Positions 20,165-30,660 of a stretch of 64,000 bases of DNA are shown here, in pieces. Numbering within the stretch: the stretch's first letter is position 1; each line of letters opens with the position of its first letter. The translations under genes were made by a program, and so were the position numbers. This stretch comes from Scalesia atractyloides. Lineage: Eukaryota; Streptophyta; Magnoliopsida; Asterales; Asteraceae. A model generated the notes under the pieces. It searched no databases and was not told the DNA's origin. It saw nothing but the letters and a program-made list of their open reading frames with translations. Location of the stretch: contig CAMTDV010000019.1 of assembly GCA_947069175.1 (NCBI GenBank), forward strand, positions 74,213,358 to 74,277,357, read 5' to 3'.

Positions 20165-22150
20165 TTTTATGTTTTTCTTTATCACATCGAACCAATCATA
20201 ACTTAAGGATAAAGCCAATGAAACTCTGACAAGAGTACGGTGGATACGCCGCTGGTACTTCCTATATATAAGTATTCTTGTCAAAGGATCAGAAGCATTA
20301 TCTGGCGGTTATGAGAGGTTCCATGTGTAGACGGTTAGAATAATTATTGTTTATTATTTTCAGTATATGCATTTGCCGAGGCCGCAGCCCCCCCATTTAT
20401 GAGGTTGAGCTTGATCCCCATTTTATTATGCGGTTGATCAGTGGCGTGCCCGCACGATCGGCTCCGTTTGATTGAGCCTTGATCGGTCATTTCATTTTAC
20501 ATTTCAATACATGCAATACGATCGGCTCCGTTTGATTAAGCCTTGATCGCACAGTTCAATTTACATTTCCAGTTCATGCAATACGTTCGGCTCCGTTTGA
20601 TTGAGCCTTGAGCGCACAGACAATTTCATTATCAGTATCTTGTGGTTGTGGTGTTTGTAGTAGAGTCGTATAGAACTAATCATAACTTGCGGATAAAGTC
20701 AATGAGAATTTGACAAGAATATGGTGGATACGCCGCTGGTACTTCCTATATATAAGTATTCTTGTCAAATGATCGGAGGCATTATCAGGCGGTTATGAGA
20801 GGTTCCATGCATAGGCTGTTTGTGTGATTGTTGTTTAGATTAAGTTGTTCATTTTCAGTACATGCAATACGTTCGGCTCCGTTTGATTGAGCCTTGAGCG
20901 CACATACAATTTCATTTTCAGTACATGCAATACGTTCGGCTCCGTTTGATTGAGCCTTGAGCGCACAGACAATTTCATTATCAGTATCTTGTGGTTGTTG
21001 TGTTTATTGTAGAGTCGCATAGAACTAATCATAACTTGCGGATAAAGTCAATGTGAATTTGACAAGGATATGGTGGATACGCCGCTGGTACTTCCTATAT
21101 ATAAGTATTCTTGTCAAATGATCGGAGGCATTATCAGGCGGTTATGAGAGGTTCCATGCATAGGCTGTTGGTGTGATTAAGTTATTCATTTTCAGTACAT
21201 GCAATACGCTCGGCTCCGTTTGATTGAGCCTTGAGCACACAGACAATTTCATTTTCAGTACATACAATACGATCGGCTCCGTTTGATTGAGCCTTGATCG
21301 CACAGATATATTTCATTTCAGTATTTTATGTTTGTTGTATTGGTTGTAGAGTTATATAGGACTAATCATAATTCACTGATAAAACCAATGAAAATTTGAC
21401 AAGAATATGGTGGATACGCCGCTGGTACTTCCTATATATAAGTATTCTTGTCAAAGGATCAGAGGCATTATCGGACGGTTATGAGAAGTTCTATGTAGGA
21501 TTTATTAGTTTCTTGGTAACTAATCATAACTTGTGGATAAAACTAATGAAAATTTGGCAAGAATATGGTGGATACGCCGCTGGTACTTCCTATATATAAG
21601 TATTCTTGCCAAAGGATCAGAGGCATTATCAGGCGGTTATGAGAAGTTCCATGTAGGATTTAGTATTGCCTTGGTTGGAATTTGTGTTACATTTATATCA
21701 TCTTGCTATTTAAAGAGATTTGATTGTGTTCCATTTCTACATAAACTAACCTCTCCATCATAACAAACGAGAGAGGAACTTCCACCATTCAAACATATAT
21801 GCTATCAGAATGTGGATTCAAATATTAGCTGTTGTGCTTAATTATGTTCAAATATCAGCTGTTGTGTTTTATTTATGTTTCCATGTAGGTTGTAGTGTTA
21901 GAAGTTTTGCCTTAGGATATAACCATACTTTTCCAAACGTACCTAAACTCTTATGCATGATATCATTTTTAACGAATCATTCCTGCTTATCAATACTTAT
22001 ACAGTAGGCAACAAAAAGCGATTCCTGTAATAGGGTACTTAACCCTTACAAGGAACGTTACCGCCTCAAACAGAAACTCAAACCCTTACTTTTTTTCTAA
22101 GCAAGTAACTGACAAACTAAACACCATCATTCTTTTAGTCAAATATAACA
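20165..22150 (+). repeat. Hairpin-repeat region replacing pol in N
   Basis: This is non-coding. It holds five copies of hairpin A (starting 20225, 20709, 21058, 21395, 21553; 61 nt each) and seven of hairpin B (starting 20455, 20519, 20584, 20870, 20933, 21207, 21270; 31 nt each, often 63-65 bp apart). They alternate as A-BBB-A-BB-A-BB-A-A, embedded in larger repeat units such as GGCATTATC..GGCGGTTATGAGA. The short open frames here (21396-21599, 21533-21763) are by-products of the repeats. From 21660 to 22150 the DNA is shared with E but has no hairpin copies. Confidence 0.85.
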
Positions 22151-22154
22151 CTAT

Positions 22155-22193
22155 TTAAATTTCGGGACGAAATTTCTAAAAAGCAGGGGATAC
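22155..22193 (+). promoter_or_regulatory. Polypurine tract of N with upstream palindrome
   Basis: AAATTTCGGGACGAAATTT is followed by CTAAAAAGCAGGGGATAC and then the LTR. The palindrome is identical to that of H although no pol gene precedes it here. Confidence 0.85.
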
Positions 22194-22381
22194 TGTAACA
22201 TCCGTCAAAAAACGGATTTACCAAACCCGCTCCGTTTATCAACCGAACAGTCAGTTAAAATTTTCGTTGCGAATTAAATGCCCAAAATAATTTTAAACGA
22301 TACATAATCAATTATTATACGGGAATATATAATTAGTTTTTGAAAAACTGTTAAAAATCGCAAAATAAAAATAAATTGTTC

Positions 22382-22459
22382 CTGCCGGGTTTCAAACCCG
22401 GGTCAGTACCGATCCAGCAAACAAACTTAACACACACACACAAACCACTGCGCCACTTG
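22382..22459 (-). other. tRNA-like module, reverse unit of N LTR
   Basis: A box TGGCGCAGTGG; T-arm-like CCGGG/CCCGG around TTTGAAA, one CpG-type change from the E version. Confidence 0.6.
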
Positions 22460-23159
22460 TTTTGTTTGTTAAATATTGAAATCATTTAATTGATATCATG
22501 ACGTTACGAATTCAAAACCGGCGCCCAATAGTTCAGTCGTCGGAAATCCCGGCAATCTCGCGAGTATTTAACGACAACTTCCGTTATAACGTAAACCATT
22601 ACTAAGACATCGGTTATAACCGACGTCTGGGTCCGCGATCAAAGTTATAACCGCCGGAGTTTTCATAACCGATGAATCCAGTTGGAAATCGGGCCAAATA
22701 CATCTCGGTTTCTCCCTATAAATTCACCCACAACCCACTGCAAACCTTTTCGCTCAAAACCACACCTTTACCGGACGTAATTCCACTCGCCGGAATTATT
22801 CTGTTCGTCGCCGGAAAACCGGTTTCCTCATTTCTGAGCCTTACTAAACCATTTGAACTTATACCAAAGTCACCCACATATTTTGTAAGCTTTCTGAAGT
22901 TTCTCTGCTGCAAGACACTCGTCGCCGGAAGGTATTGCTGTCGCCGGAGTTCCGCCGGAAAACAGAGTAAGATAGTCGGTATACCTCTCCGCCTAATTTC
23001 TTTTTCTTTTCACTTATATCTCACCGTAATGAACTGAAACACGTTAAGAAACCGATTAAAAAACTTGAACCAGTCAGTTATCGATTTTGGTTAACACTCA
23101 ACGAAGAAGATGAAGTTCGGTAATCTTATAAGTTTAATTTAAATCCAGAAATTACTCGG

Positions 23160-23735
23160 GTTAGACACACAGTCCAGCGGTGGACTGTGTGCATATTAAT
23201 ACTAACGTCTCGAGTTCGAATCCTGTTCCACACACGCGGCCTTAATAAAAATGATTTTTTTTATTAACCGAATCGGAGTCGCCACAGGTATATGTTAAGT
23301 ATATTAATAATCGGAATAATAACCAAGTTAGACACACAGTCCAGCGGTGGACTGTGTGTATGTTTAAGTCGCACGTCACGAGTTCGAGTCCGGTCTTCTG
23401 CATCGACCCGGACAATTATTAACCTTTTTAAATAAAGTCAGAAATGAAAACAAATAGTTTGTATTTAAGTATAATAAAAATTGGATTATATAACATGTTA
23501 AACACACAGTCCAGCGGTGGACTGTGTGTTAGTTTAAGCCACAGGTCCCGGGTTCGAGACCTGTGGAGCGCACCGTCCTTAAATTGTTTTTAAAATAAAA
23601 GGATTTTCTGTTTAACATAATTAATATATAAATATAATTAAAATCGGATATATGACGGGTTAGACACGTAGCTTAGTTGGTAGAGCTGCGTGCACGCGTA
23701 CGGGAGGTCTCGGGTTCGAGCCTCACTCAGCGCAC
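23160..23735 (+). repeat. Array of four tRNA-like modules, N LTR
   Basis: Units start at 23160, 23327, 23497 and 23659. Units 1-3 keep the exact 10-bp stem CACACAGTCC/GGACTGTGTG and B boxes GTTCGAATC, GTTCGAGTC and GTTCGAGAC. Unit 4 has TAGCTTAGTTGG (one change) and GGGTTCGAGCC. Runs of T follow each unit. Confidence 0.7.
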
Positions 23736-24804
23736 AACATTACGCATACGAACCGGTCAACGGTCAGGTCAACGGTCAGAAAAAAATCAAATTTTTTTAT
23801 TATTTTTATTTAATTATTTTAATTAAAAATCAATTAAAAATACTTAAAATAACATTTTTAAGGTTAGAAAATAGCCTCAAACTCACAAAAATACACCCAA
23901 CAATCCTACTAAAATAGATTAATAAAATCCGTTTACTTACCAACCCATAATGCGATTTATCTAGGTTAATCTCACTTGTGGTTAAAACCACTTCGCGTGC
24001 ATTCAACATCATCAACCGAACGCACCCACCGTGAGTGAATCTTACAACTCCCCCCCTTTTAAATTACACGTTTTGGGGTGTGTCATGTGTTATAAAAATA
24101 ATTAACTTGTTTATTTAAACTTGTGCCATACCACATCATGATCTAAACTTAGATTGTTATATTGTTGTGATTACTTATTTCCTTTTGTCAAATTATATGA
24201 AACTCACTCATTAAGCCCATCAGTTCCTCGTGGGAGACGAGTTGAACAACGCGTGCCTCAAATCAAATTCATTATTGTTCATGTGTGTATCATTGAGTTT
24301 ATATTGTTTGTAGTTGTGTCATTCATATTATCATGTTTATGCAATTCATTCATTAGGCCCCTCAGTTCCTCGTGAGAGACGAGTTGAGCATCGCGTGCCT
24401 CTAAATGTTCCATTATTGTTCATGTGTGTTTTATTTAATATCTTATGATTGTTGAATAAGTTTACATCTATTTTTACTCATGTTTGGTTGTGCACATATT
24501 TCATAATAAATTCAAATAAACTTGTTCAAATGTTTTCCATAGGATTCACTCGCCAACTTTATGTTGATCCAAAACCTTTTTACACATGATACAGGTGAAC
24601 AGGTTGAAGCAAAGAAAACATAGGAAATGCCTTAGAAGAGAACAAAGATGCTTAGATTGATAGCTAGAACATATTGTAACATTTATTGTAAATTTCCATT
24701 AAATTGTATTTAATGAATATGAAACGCATAATAAATGTCATGAGCTTTGATGATAACCCAATCATGCCCCGATCACCTTTTCCGCTGCGGGTCGGGGTGT
24801 GACA

Positions 24805-25390
24805 ATTTAACACTCGCATCCCCCGAATGCAAACCACAAAATATGTTCATGAGATGTTTGGTCGGAACGTGTCCAGGTGTAGACACAATGACAACTCAAA
24901 GTGGGGTTAGCTCACACGACGTTTGGTATAGCATGCTTTGGCCTAATAGGTACTTTGTACTCTCATCGTTAGTCCCCAGGTAGGCAAACTGGTCCTTTAT
25001 TTTGGATTTATACGAATGCCAGCCTAGACAGGACGTTCCGACTACCGGTACTGGTACCCTTCCAGTTACTACATGCCCGTCATGAGAACTCACTTTGATG
25101 AGATTTGAAAACACGAAAATCATTGTAAAAGCAATCATGATGTGGTGTGTGCTTTCATGGATGTGATATGTTATGAGCATACGATTCATGTTAGGCATTA
25201 TATGATAATACATACTTATGAACATGCTTGCACAATATCAAATGTAACACTTAACATAAAACATATAAACATCATGAAATTTGGCATATAACACACAAAA
25301 ATCTTATAAGTTTCTAATCGACTATAATATAGGCTCTAAGGGTCTAATAACCTATCCTATATCCCTATAGTCATGGCTCTGATACGAATC
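24805..25390 (-). other. M leader, LTR-proximal part
   Basis: Untranslated leader of M between its 5' LTR and the N insertion. It contains the conserved block shared with N and E. The primer-binding site equivalent (25376-25387, minus strand) reads TCGTATCAGAGC, one mismatch from the tRNA-iMet complement found in N, E and C. Confidence 0.8.
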
Positions 25391-26523
25391 TGTCACACCC
25401 CGACCCGCAGCGGAATAAGAGTCAGGGCATAATTGGGTTATCACCAAAGCTCATGACATTTACTAATATGTTTCATATTTAATAAAGTCAAAGTTACATT
25501 TCCAAAAATCCAAACATGTTCATTCAATACAAAGAAAATAAACCAAGCATAACAATCCCAACTCTAAATCGTTTTATTCTTCTAGTCCAAGTCCTATGTG
25601 TTCCTAGCTGCTGCTGGTTCACCTGTATCATGTGTAAAATGGGGGTTTTTGGGTCAACATAAGTTGGCGAGTGAACCTTATTAGATAAACATTTATTAAT
25701 GAATCAATTGTTAGTTTATCAATGAAAAATTGTGCATAATCATAGATGAGCAAATGTAAATAATCAAGCAATGGCAAATAGTAGTCACAACTATAACATA
25801 CAATAACACATGACAGCATACATGAACATACCAACATCATACTGTAAATAACAAAAATGAAACTGTGCGATCAAGGCTCAATCAAACGGAGCCGATCGTA
25901 TTGCATGTACTGAAAATGAAAATGTCTGTGCGATCAAGGCTCAATCAAACGGAGCCGATCGTATGTGGGCACGCCAGGTTCAACCTCATAATGAAATGGG
26001 GAACATGCTCAACGCTCATAATGTAATGGGGAGCGGCGGCCTATGAAATTGCATGTACTGAAAATAATAAACTTGCATCCAACAATAACAACACAACATG
26101 TAACAAACTGAATACACTCGTTTATAATATGATGTATGCACAATGGTTTAAGTATAATATATATATATCAAGACACATGATACACCCCAAAACGTGATTA
26201 AAACGGGGAATTTGTAAAGATTCACTCACATTGGGTGCCTTGAATTGGAGATGGTGATATGCGCACGAATTAGATGAGCGGAACAACGAGGATTACTAAC
26301 CTAAATAATAACGGAAAAATATATTAAATGGGTGGATTTTATTAAGGATTTTAATGAAATTTTTAGATATATTTTTGTGAGTTTATGGCTATTTTCTATC
26401 TTTAAAAATGTTATTTTTAAGTATTTTTAATTGATTTTTAAATTAAATTAAATAAATAAAAATATAAAAAATTGTTTTTTTTTTAGCGTTGACCGTTGAC
26501 CGGTTCGGTCAGCGTATTAGTTT

Positions 26524-26935
26524 GCGCCGGGTGAGGCTCGAACCCGAGACCTCCCGTACGCGTGCACGCAGCTCTACCAACTGAGCTACGTGTCTAACCC
26601 GAAATAATCTTGTTTTTAATTATATTTATATACTTATTCAATTTAACCGAAATTCTCTTTAATTTCAAAAACATTTTAATTCAACGGACCGGTGCAAGTG
26701 ACGGGTTTCGAACGCGCGACGTATGGTTCATGTTGCACACAGTCCACCGCTGGACTGTGTGTCTAACCTGGTTATTATCTCGGTTCTATTATACTTAATA
26801 ACTAACTGAGTTATCCCGGTTTAGTTTTTAAACAAAAAGGCATTTTATTATATAAGGAGTGCGTATAGCAGGAATCGAACTCGGGACGTGCGTGTGTATT
26901 TTGCACACAGTCCACCGCTGGACTGTGTGTCTAAC
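26524..26935 (-). repeat. Array of three tRNA-like modules, M 5' LTR
   Basis: Same three-unit array as in the M 3' LTR, including the TAGCTCAGTTGG unit and two CACACAGTCC/GGACTGTGTG units. Confidence 0.7.
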
Positions 26936-27791
26936 CCGTTTAAAATACCAATTTTAATTAGTCTTAAGTTATATTGCGTCTTCATCTTCTTCGTTGATTT
27001 TACACAGAAAAACTTATTCCGACTGTTATGACCGATTCATGACATATACGCTTTTCAGACATTACAAGTAATTTAAAAGTAAAGAATGGAGAGAGTTTGG
27101 GGAAAAAGATGTACCGATTGATGTTGTTCACAGAATTCCGGCAGAGGTTCGTCGGTTCTGAAAGTGAACTCCGGCTGTTGAAACCAATTAACAGCTTTGT
27201 TCGATTATTTAAGAAGTTGAGGCATTTAAACAAGGTTTAAAAGAAGTTTGGGAGATCATACCCGTTCACGGTGTGTTTCCGGAAGTTTCAGGAGTTTTCC
27301 GGCGAAGGTAAGATTTTCGACAAACGTTGACTAGGATCGATTCTGAAGGTGGAGTTGTGTTAGTGACTGATTAATCACATGATTGAAACAGAAAGAGTCG
27401 GAGGAAATACCGTGTGGATGTGAGTCCCAGTTTTCCGGCGACTTGCAGAATTTTTCCGGCGATTTGATTTAAGCTTCTCCGGTGGACTGTAAGGTTGCGG
27501 AAATGCAATTGAAAGTCTTGCAGAGTGTTTTGAGTCGCAGGAAGGGTCTAGGATTGAAGTAATCTGAGAATTGAGAACTTTCGGTTATTAAACCGATCCA
27601 CTTCCGAATTCAAGTTACACTCATGGCAACATTGATTGGAATCGTCGGTTTATCGGTTATACTCGCTGAATCGCGAGTATCCAGATCGACTTTGGGTGAT
27701 TGATAACCGATTTCAGTTACAATTTGTAAAATCGATTGATTTACCTTAGTCCATAAAACCTATTTGTTTCCTAAAGATAACAGAAAACAAA

Positions 27792-27869
27792 CAAGTGGCG
27801 GAGTGATGATGTGTGTGTGCGTTAAGTCTTTGATATTGTAACTGGCTGACCCGGGTTCGAGTCCCGGCA
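27792..27869 (+). other. tRNA-like module, reverse unit of M 5' LTR
   Basis: Counterpart of 12773-12850. The A box is TGGCGGAGTGA, one change from consensus; the T-arm-like CCGGG-TTCGAGT-CCCGG is intact. Confidence 0.6.
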
Positions 27870-28172
27870 GCATCATAATTTTTTTATTTATTTTGTTTTA
27901 ACTTTTTTATCAAATATAATTTTTATAGTTTAGTTTATTTAATAATTATGTATCGTTTTAACTCAAAATAATCATAAATATTTAATGTAACTTTTATAAC
28001 TTGATACTCGATTACAAAACGGAGCGGGTTTTGAAAACCCGATTTTTTACAAATGTTACAGAAGAATGGTTGGAACACTTAGTGTCCTTTTCGAATTCTT
28101 GATTTAGAGAGATTGAGATAATTAGAGAGATTGAGAGAAGAATGGTGTCAAGAAAATGGTAAAAGGAGGTTG

Positions 28173-28182
28173 GTATTTATAG
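28173..28182 (-). promoter_or_regulatory. TATA box of solo LTR K
   Basis: On the minus strand CTATAAATACC lies about 415 bp from the LTR start. It is followed by CT-rich DNA such as TCTCTCAATCTCTC. Confidence 0.5.
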
Positions 28183-28596
28183 GTAGAGAATGTGAAAAAT
28201 GATGAAATATGATTGGTTAAAGAAAGGTGGAAGATGATTGAAAAGATGATTGGTGGAGAAAGGAGGTGGAAAAGGGTGAAATATGATTGGCTAAAGAAGG
28301 TGGAAGATGATTGATGAGGTGGAAAGATGATTGGTATATTTCTTGGTATTTCTTGAATATATATTATGTAATTGAGTATATAAAAGTATAAAAGTATAAC
28401 TCAAGTATTGAGGATGTGCGTATAAGTATTGATACGTATAATTGTGTCGGTTTGCATATAAATGCGTATTTAAATAATCGATTATGTGAATAAAAAAATA
28501 TGTATAAAATATGAATTTTATTATAATTAACGCCTCGAAAATAGGATATGAATATGAAATTTTATAAAATAAGGATACCAAAATAGAGGCGTTACA

Positions 28597-30087
28597 ATAC
28601 ATCTTGTAAACCTTAGATATCATTCTTAAGAAGGATGACTATTCTCGCGTACCCTTATTTAACATGTTAGTTTTACTTCAATCATCAACTTCCCGGTTGC
28701 GGGTTTTCCAAAAGAAAGGGACAACATATGTTGTAGTTGTGTAGCCTTTTCATATTGTTCTATTCTGGTTTAGTTTATTGACACAAATTTTATAAGGAAA
28801 TATTCTTTCACGGATTAAATTCACCGCTAATCGACGTGTTAGCAATCATCATAAGATCTCTTTGACTCACCAATGTATCTATTTTTCACGTTTAACCAAA
28901 ACCCTAATTTTCATGTTGTATTTCATGAAATAACCTAATCACATCTTGTGTAAGTGCATATTTTTCTAGTTTTGACGCAAGTCATACTTTGCGTATATAT
29001 ATTTTCCTTTTAAGGGAAGATATGAGATCCTTTTAAGCGAAATACCAACTTTGTTTGGTCGGATAAACTATTGGTTATTTATACGAGTGTACATGTACAG
29101 ATAAAGTATGATATACGCTAAACTCTAGAAAATAATTTGAGGATTAAAAGTGACCTATTTTTTTTCTCTTTATCCTTCACATCTTTCACCCATATTTCCC
29201 TCTTATTTATCCTCATCCGTAGACATAATAAGAGAATGATACTTGAAAAATGAATTATTTAAATAGATGAGTTACTAAACTACTAATTTTATTACAACAA
29301 AATATATCTTCTTTTATAAAATAACAATCTTCATGATAAAGCTAGAACTTTGATACAAGTATCACTTCAGACATGCTACTTTTGCTATTCCCTTTAGATT
29401 ATTTGGAATCCAAAAACTATTTCACCCATTGTTAAGGAAATCAACTTTTTTATGTAGCCATATTTCATGTATTGATTTCTACTCCGATCATCGTCCACTT
29501 TTCTAGTTTCAGGTTCTCAAATGTAAGAGACAATAGTGTGTCATAGTCACGTGCCATATGCACATTGTCCTCTTCTAACGTAGGTTATCGAGACAGATAA
29601 AATTTCTTTTTAAGGAAAGTTCACTTACGGATTTAGTTGTCTAGAAATCGACTAATTATCAATCATTACACGATATTAGTAAAATCGAATGTATGTTTAT
29701 AAGATCTCTCAACTTTCTTCGGTTAAAGAGCATGTCAGTTGCTTAATTACCAATCAAAATCTTTTAACACATTTATGCAAAGTCAAGTCTTATTGGAAAC
29801 ATCCTAAATAACATTCTTAGTAACAGTTTGTACCATTTATGTCATAACACTAATACAACTTAAAGCAAATCAATCTCGTATCAACCTGGTTCACATCATC
29901 CAACTTCTCACATCCATCCAATGCAAGATTGGACAAGGAAATTACCTCCTACATACCTTATTTTGTAGCCATCTCTTGCAACAATACCTACTTATCTTTC
30001 ACTGCTTCACCAAAACCAAACTTCAAGAACTAAAACTACAAACCTATGTAGTTAATGCGGTAAAATATTGGATATCAGTCAAGGACT
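28597..30087. other. AT-rich non-coding DNA
   Basis: I see no gene. Parts of 28930-29420 resemble 8890-9600 on the other side of the nested stack, which suggests an old local duplication separated further by the insertions. Confidence 0.5.
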
Positions 30088-30480
30088 GATATTTGAGATA
30101 TAGGTTATCTCGGTGAGATATCGGTAATTTTAGTTTAATGCAAAATTTATATATATAGCAATTTAACACTAAATATTCAGTGATATATCGGTCAAATATC
30201 ATTGATATATCGGTTATATTGGTCAAATCTCGGTCAATATCGCTGATAAAATAGGTACCGATATTTGAGATATAGGTTATCTCGGTGAGATATCGGTAAT
30301 TTTAGTTTAATGCAAAATTTATATATATAGCAATTTAACACTAAATATTCAGTGATATATCGGTCAAATATCAGTGACATATCGGTTAAATTGGTCAAAT
30401 ATCGGTCAATATCGTTGATAAAATAGGTACCGATATTTGACACCGATATTTTACTAGAGGACCGGTATAACTGATATATC
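30088..30480. repeat. 172-bp tandem repeat rich in GATATCGGT
   Basis: A 172-173-bp unit starts at 30088 and 30260, with the beginning of a third at 30433. Inside, the motif GATAT.TCGGT recurs many times on the plus strand. The minus-strand open frames here (30044-30226, 30234-30512) are repeat by-products. Confidence 0.85.
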
Positions 30481-30660
30481 ACCGATATTAACTGCATAGC
30501 TACAAACATCAAATACCTTATTAAGGGTCACCTCAAAGAACACTTCAAAGTTTAGCTACTTAATTATCGATCAAAACCTTCTAACGCATTTATTCAAAGT
30601 CGAGTTTTATTAGAAGCATCATGAATAACATTCTTAGTAACAGTTTACATAATTTAATTT

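Larger units (their letters stand above)
17975..24804 (+). mobile_element. Gag-only LTR retrotransposon N (TR-GAG type) with an abnormal 5' end
   Basis: Order: 45-bp fold-back (17975-18019), primer-binding site, leader, gag (18800-20164), repeated-hairpin region (20165-22150), polypurine tract, 3' LTR (22194-24804). The duplication ATTTA flanks it. There is no protease, reverse transcriptase or integrase. The layout fits terminal-repeat retrotransposons with a gag domain (TR-GAG), which depend on an autonomous partner. M shares its gag, leader, LTR ends and polypurine tract and is a natural candidate partner type. The missing 5' LTR means this copy cannot be transcribed from its own normal promoter. 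Confidence 0.9.
22194..24804 (+). mobile_element. 3' LTR of N
   Basis: This is 2611 bp, TGTAACATCC .. GGGTGTGACA. It is the same subfamily as S1 and the E LTRs, with a TATA box at 22717-22724, one reverse and four forward tRNA-like modules, and two U5 hairpin blocks. Confidence 0.9.
10433..28060 (-). mobile_element. Ty3/gypsy chromovirus M (autonomous, nearly intact, interrupted by N)
   Basis: Read on the minus strand: 5' LTR 25391-28060, leader 25390-24805 and 17974-17746, gag-pol 17745-13075, polypurine tract, 3' LTR 13040-10433. The 5-bp duplication GAAGA flanks it (10428-10432 and 28061-28065). The two LTRs differ at roughly fifteen positions by eye plus one 62-bp tandem difference, so insertion was recent. 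N interrupts the leader. M belongs to the chromodomain-bearing Ty3 lineage, probably Tekay. It carries everything needed for transposition except for one stop codon in the chromodomain. Confidence 0.9.
25391..28060 (-). mobile_element. 5' LTR of M
   Basis: This is 2670 bp and nearly identical to the 3' LTR at 10433-13040. The main difference is a tandem extra copy of hairpin B with its spacer (hairpins at 25868-25898 and 25931-25961; only one in the 3' LTR). Confidence 0.9.
9608..28596 (-). mobile_element. Solo LTR K, host of the nested stack
   Basis: The left end TGTCACACCC (9608) and right end GTTACA (28596) are LTR termini read on the minus strand (TGTAACGCC .. GGGTGTGACA). The 5-bp target duplication ATACA flanks both (9603-9607 and 28597-28601). 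Without the inserted element M (10433-28060) the LTR is about 1.36 kb and has no internal region. A minus-strand TATA box lies at 28173-28182, and M landed about 100 bp downstream of it. K belongs to another family than M: it lacks the tRNA-like array. Confidence 0.85.

Noticed and set aside
21396..21763. Short proteins MTRIWWIRRWYF and similar
   Set aside because: They are translations of hairpin A repeats, and the sequence is better explained by base pairing.
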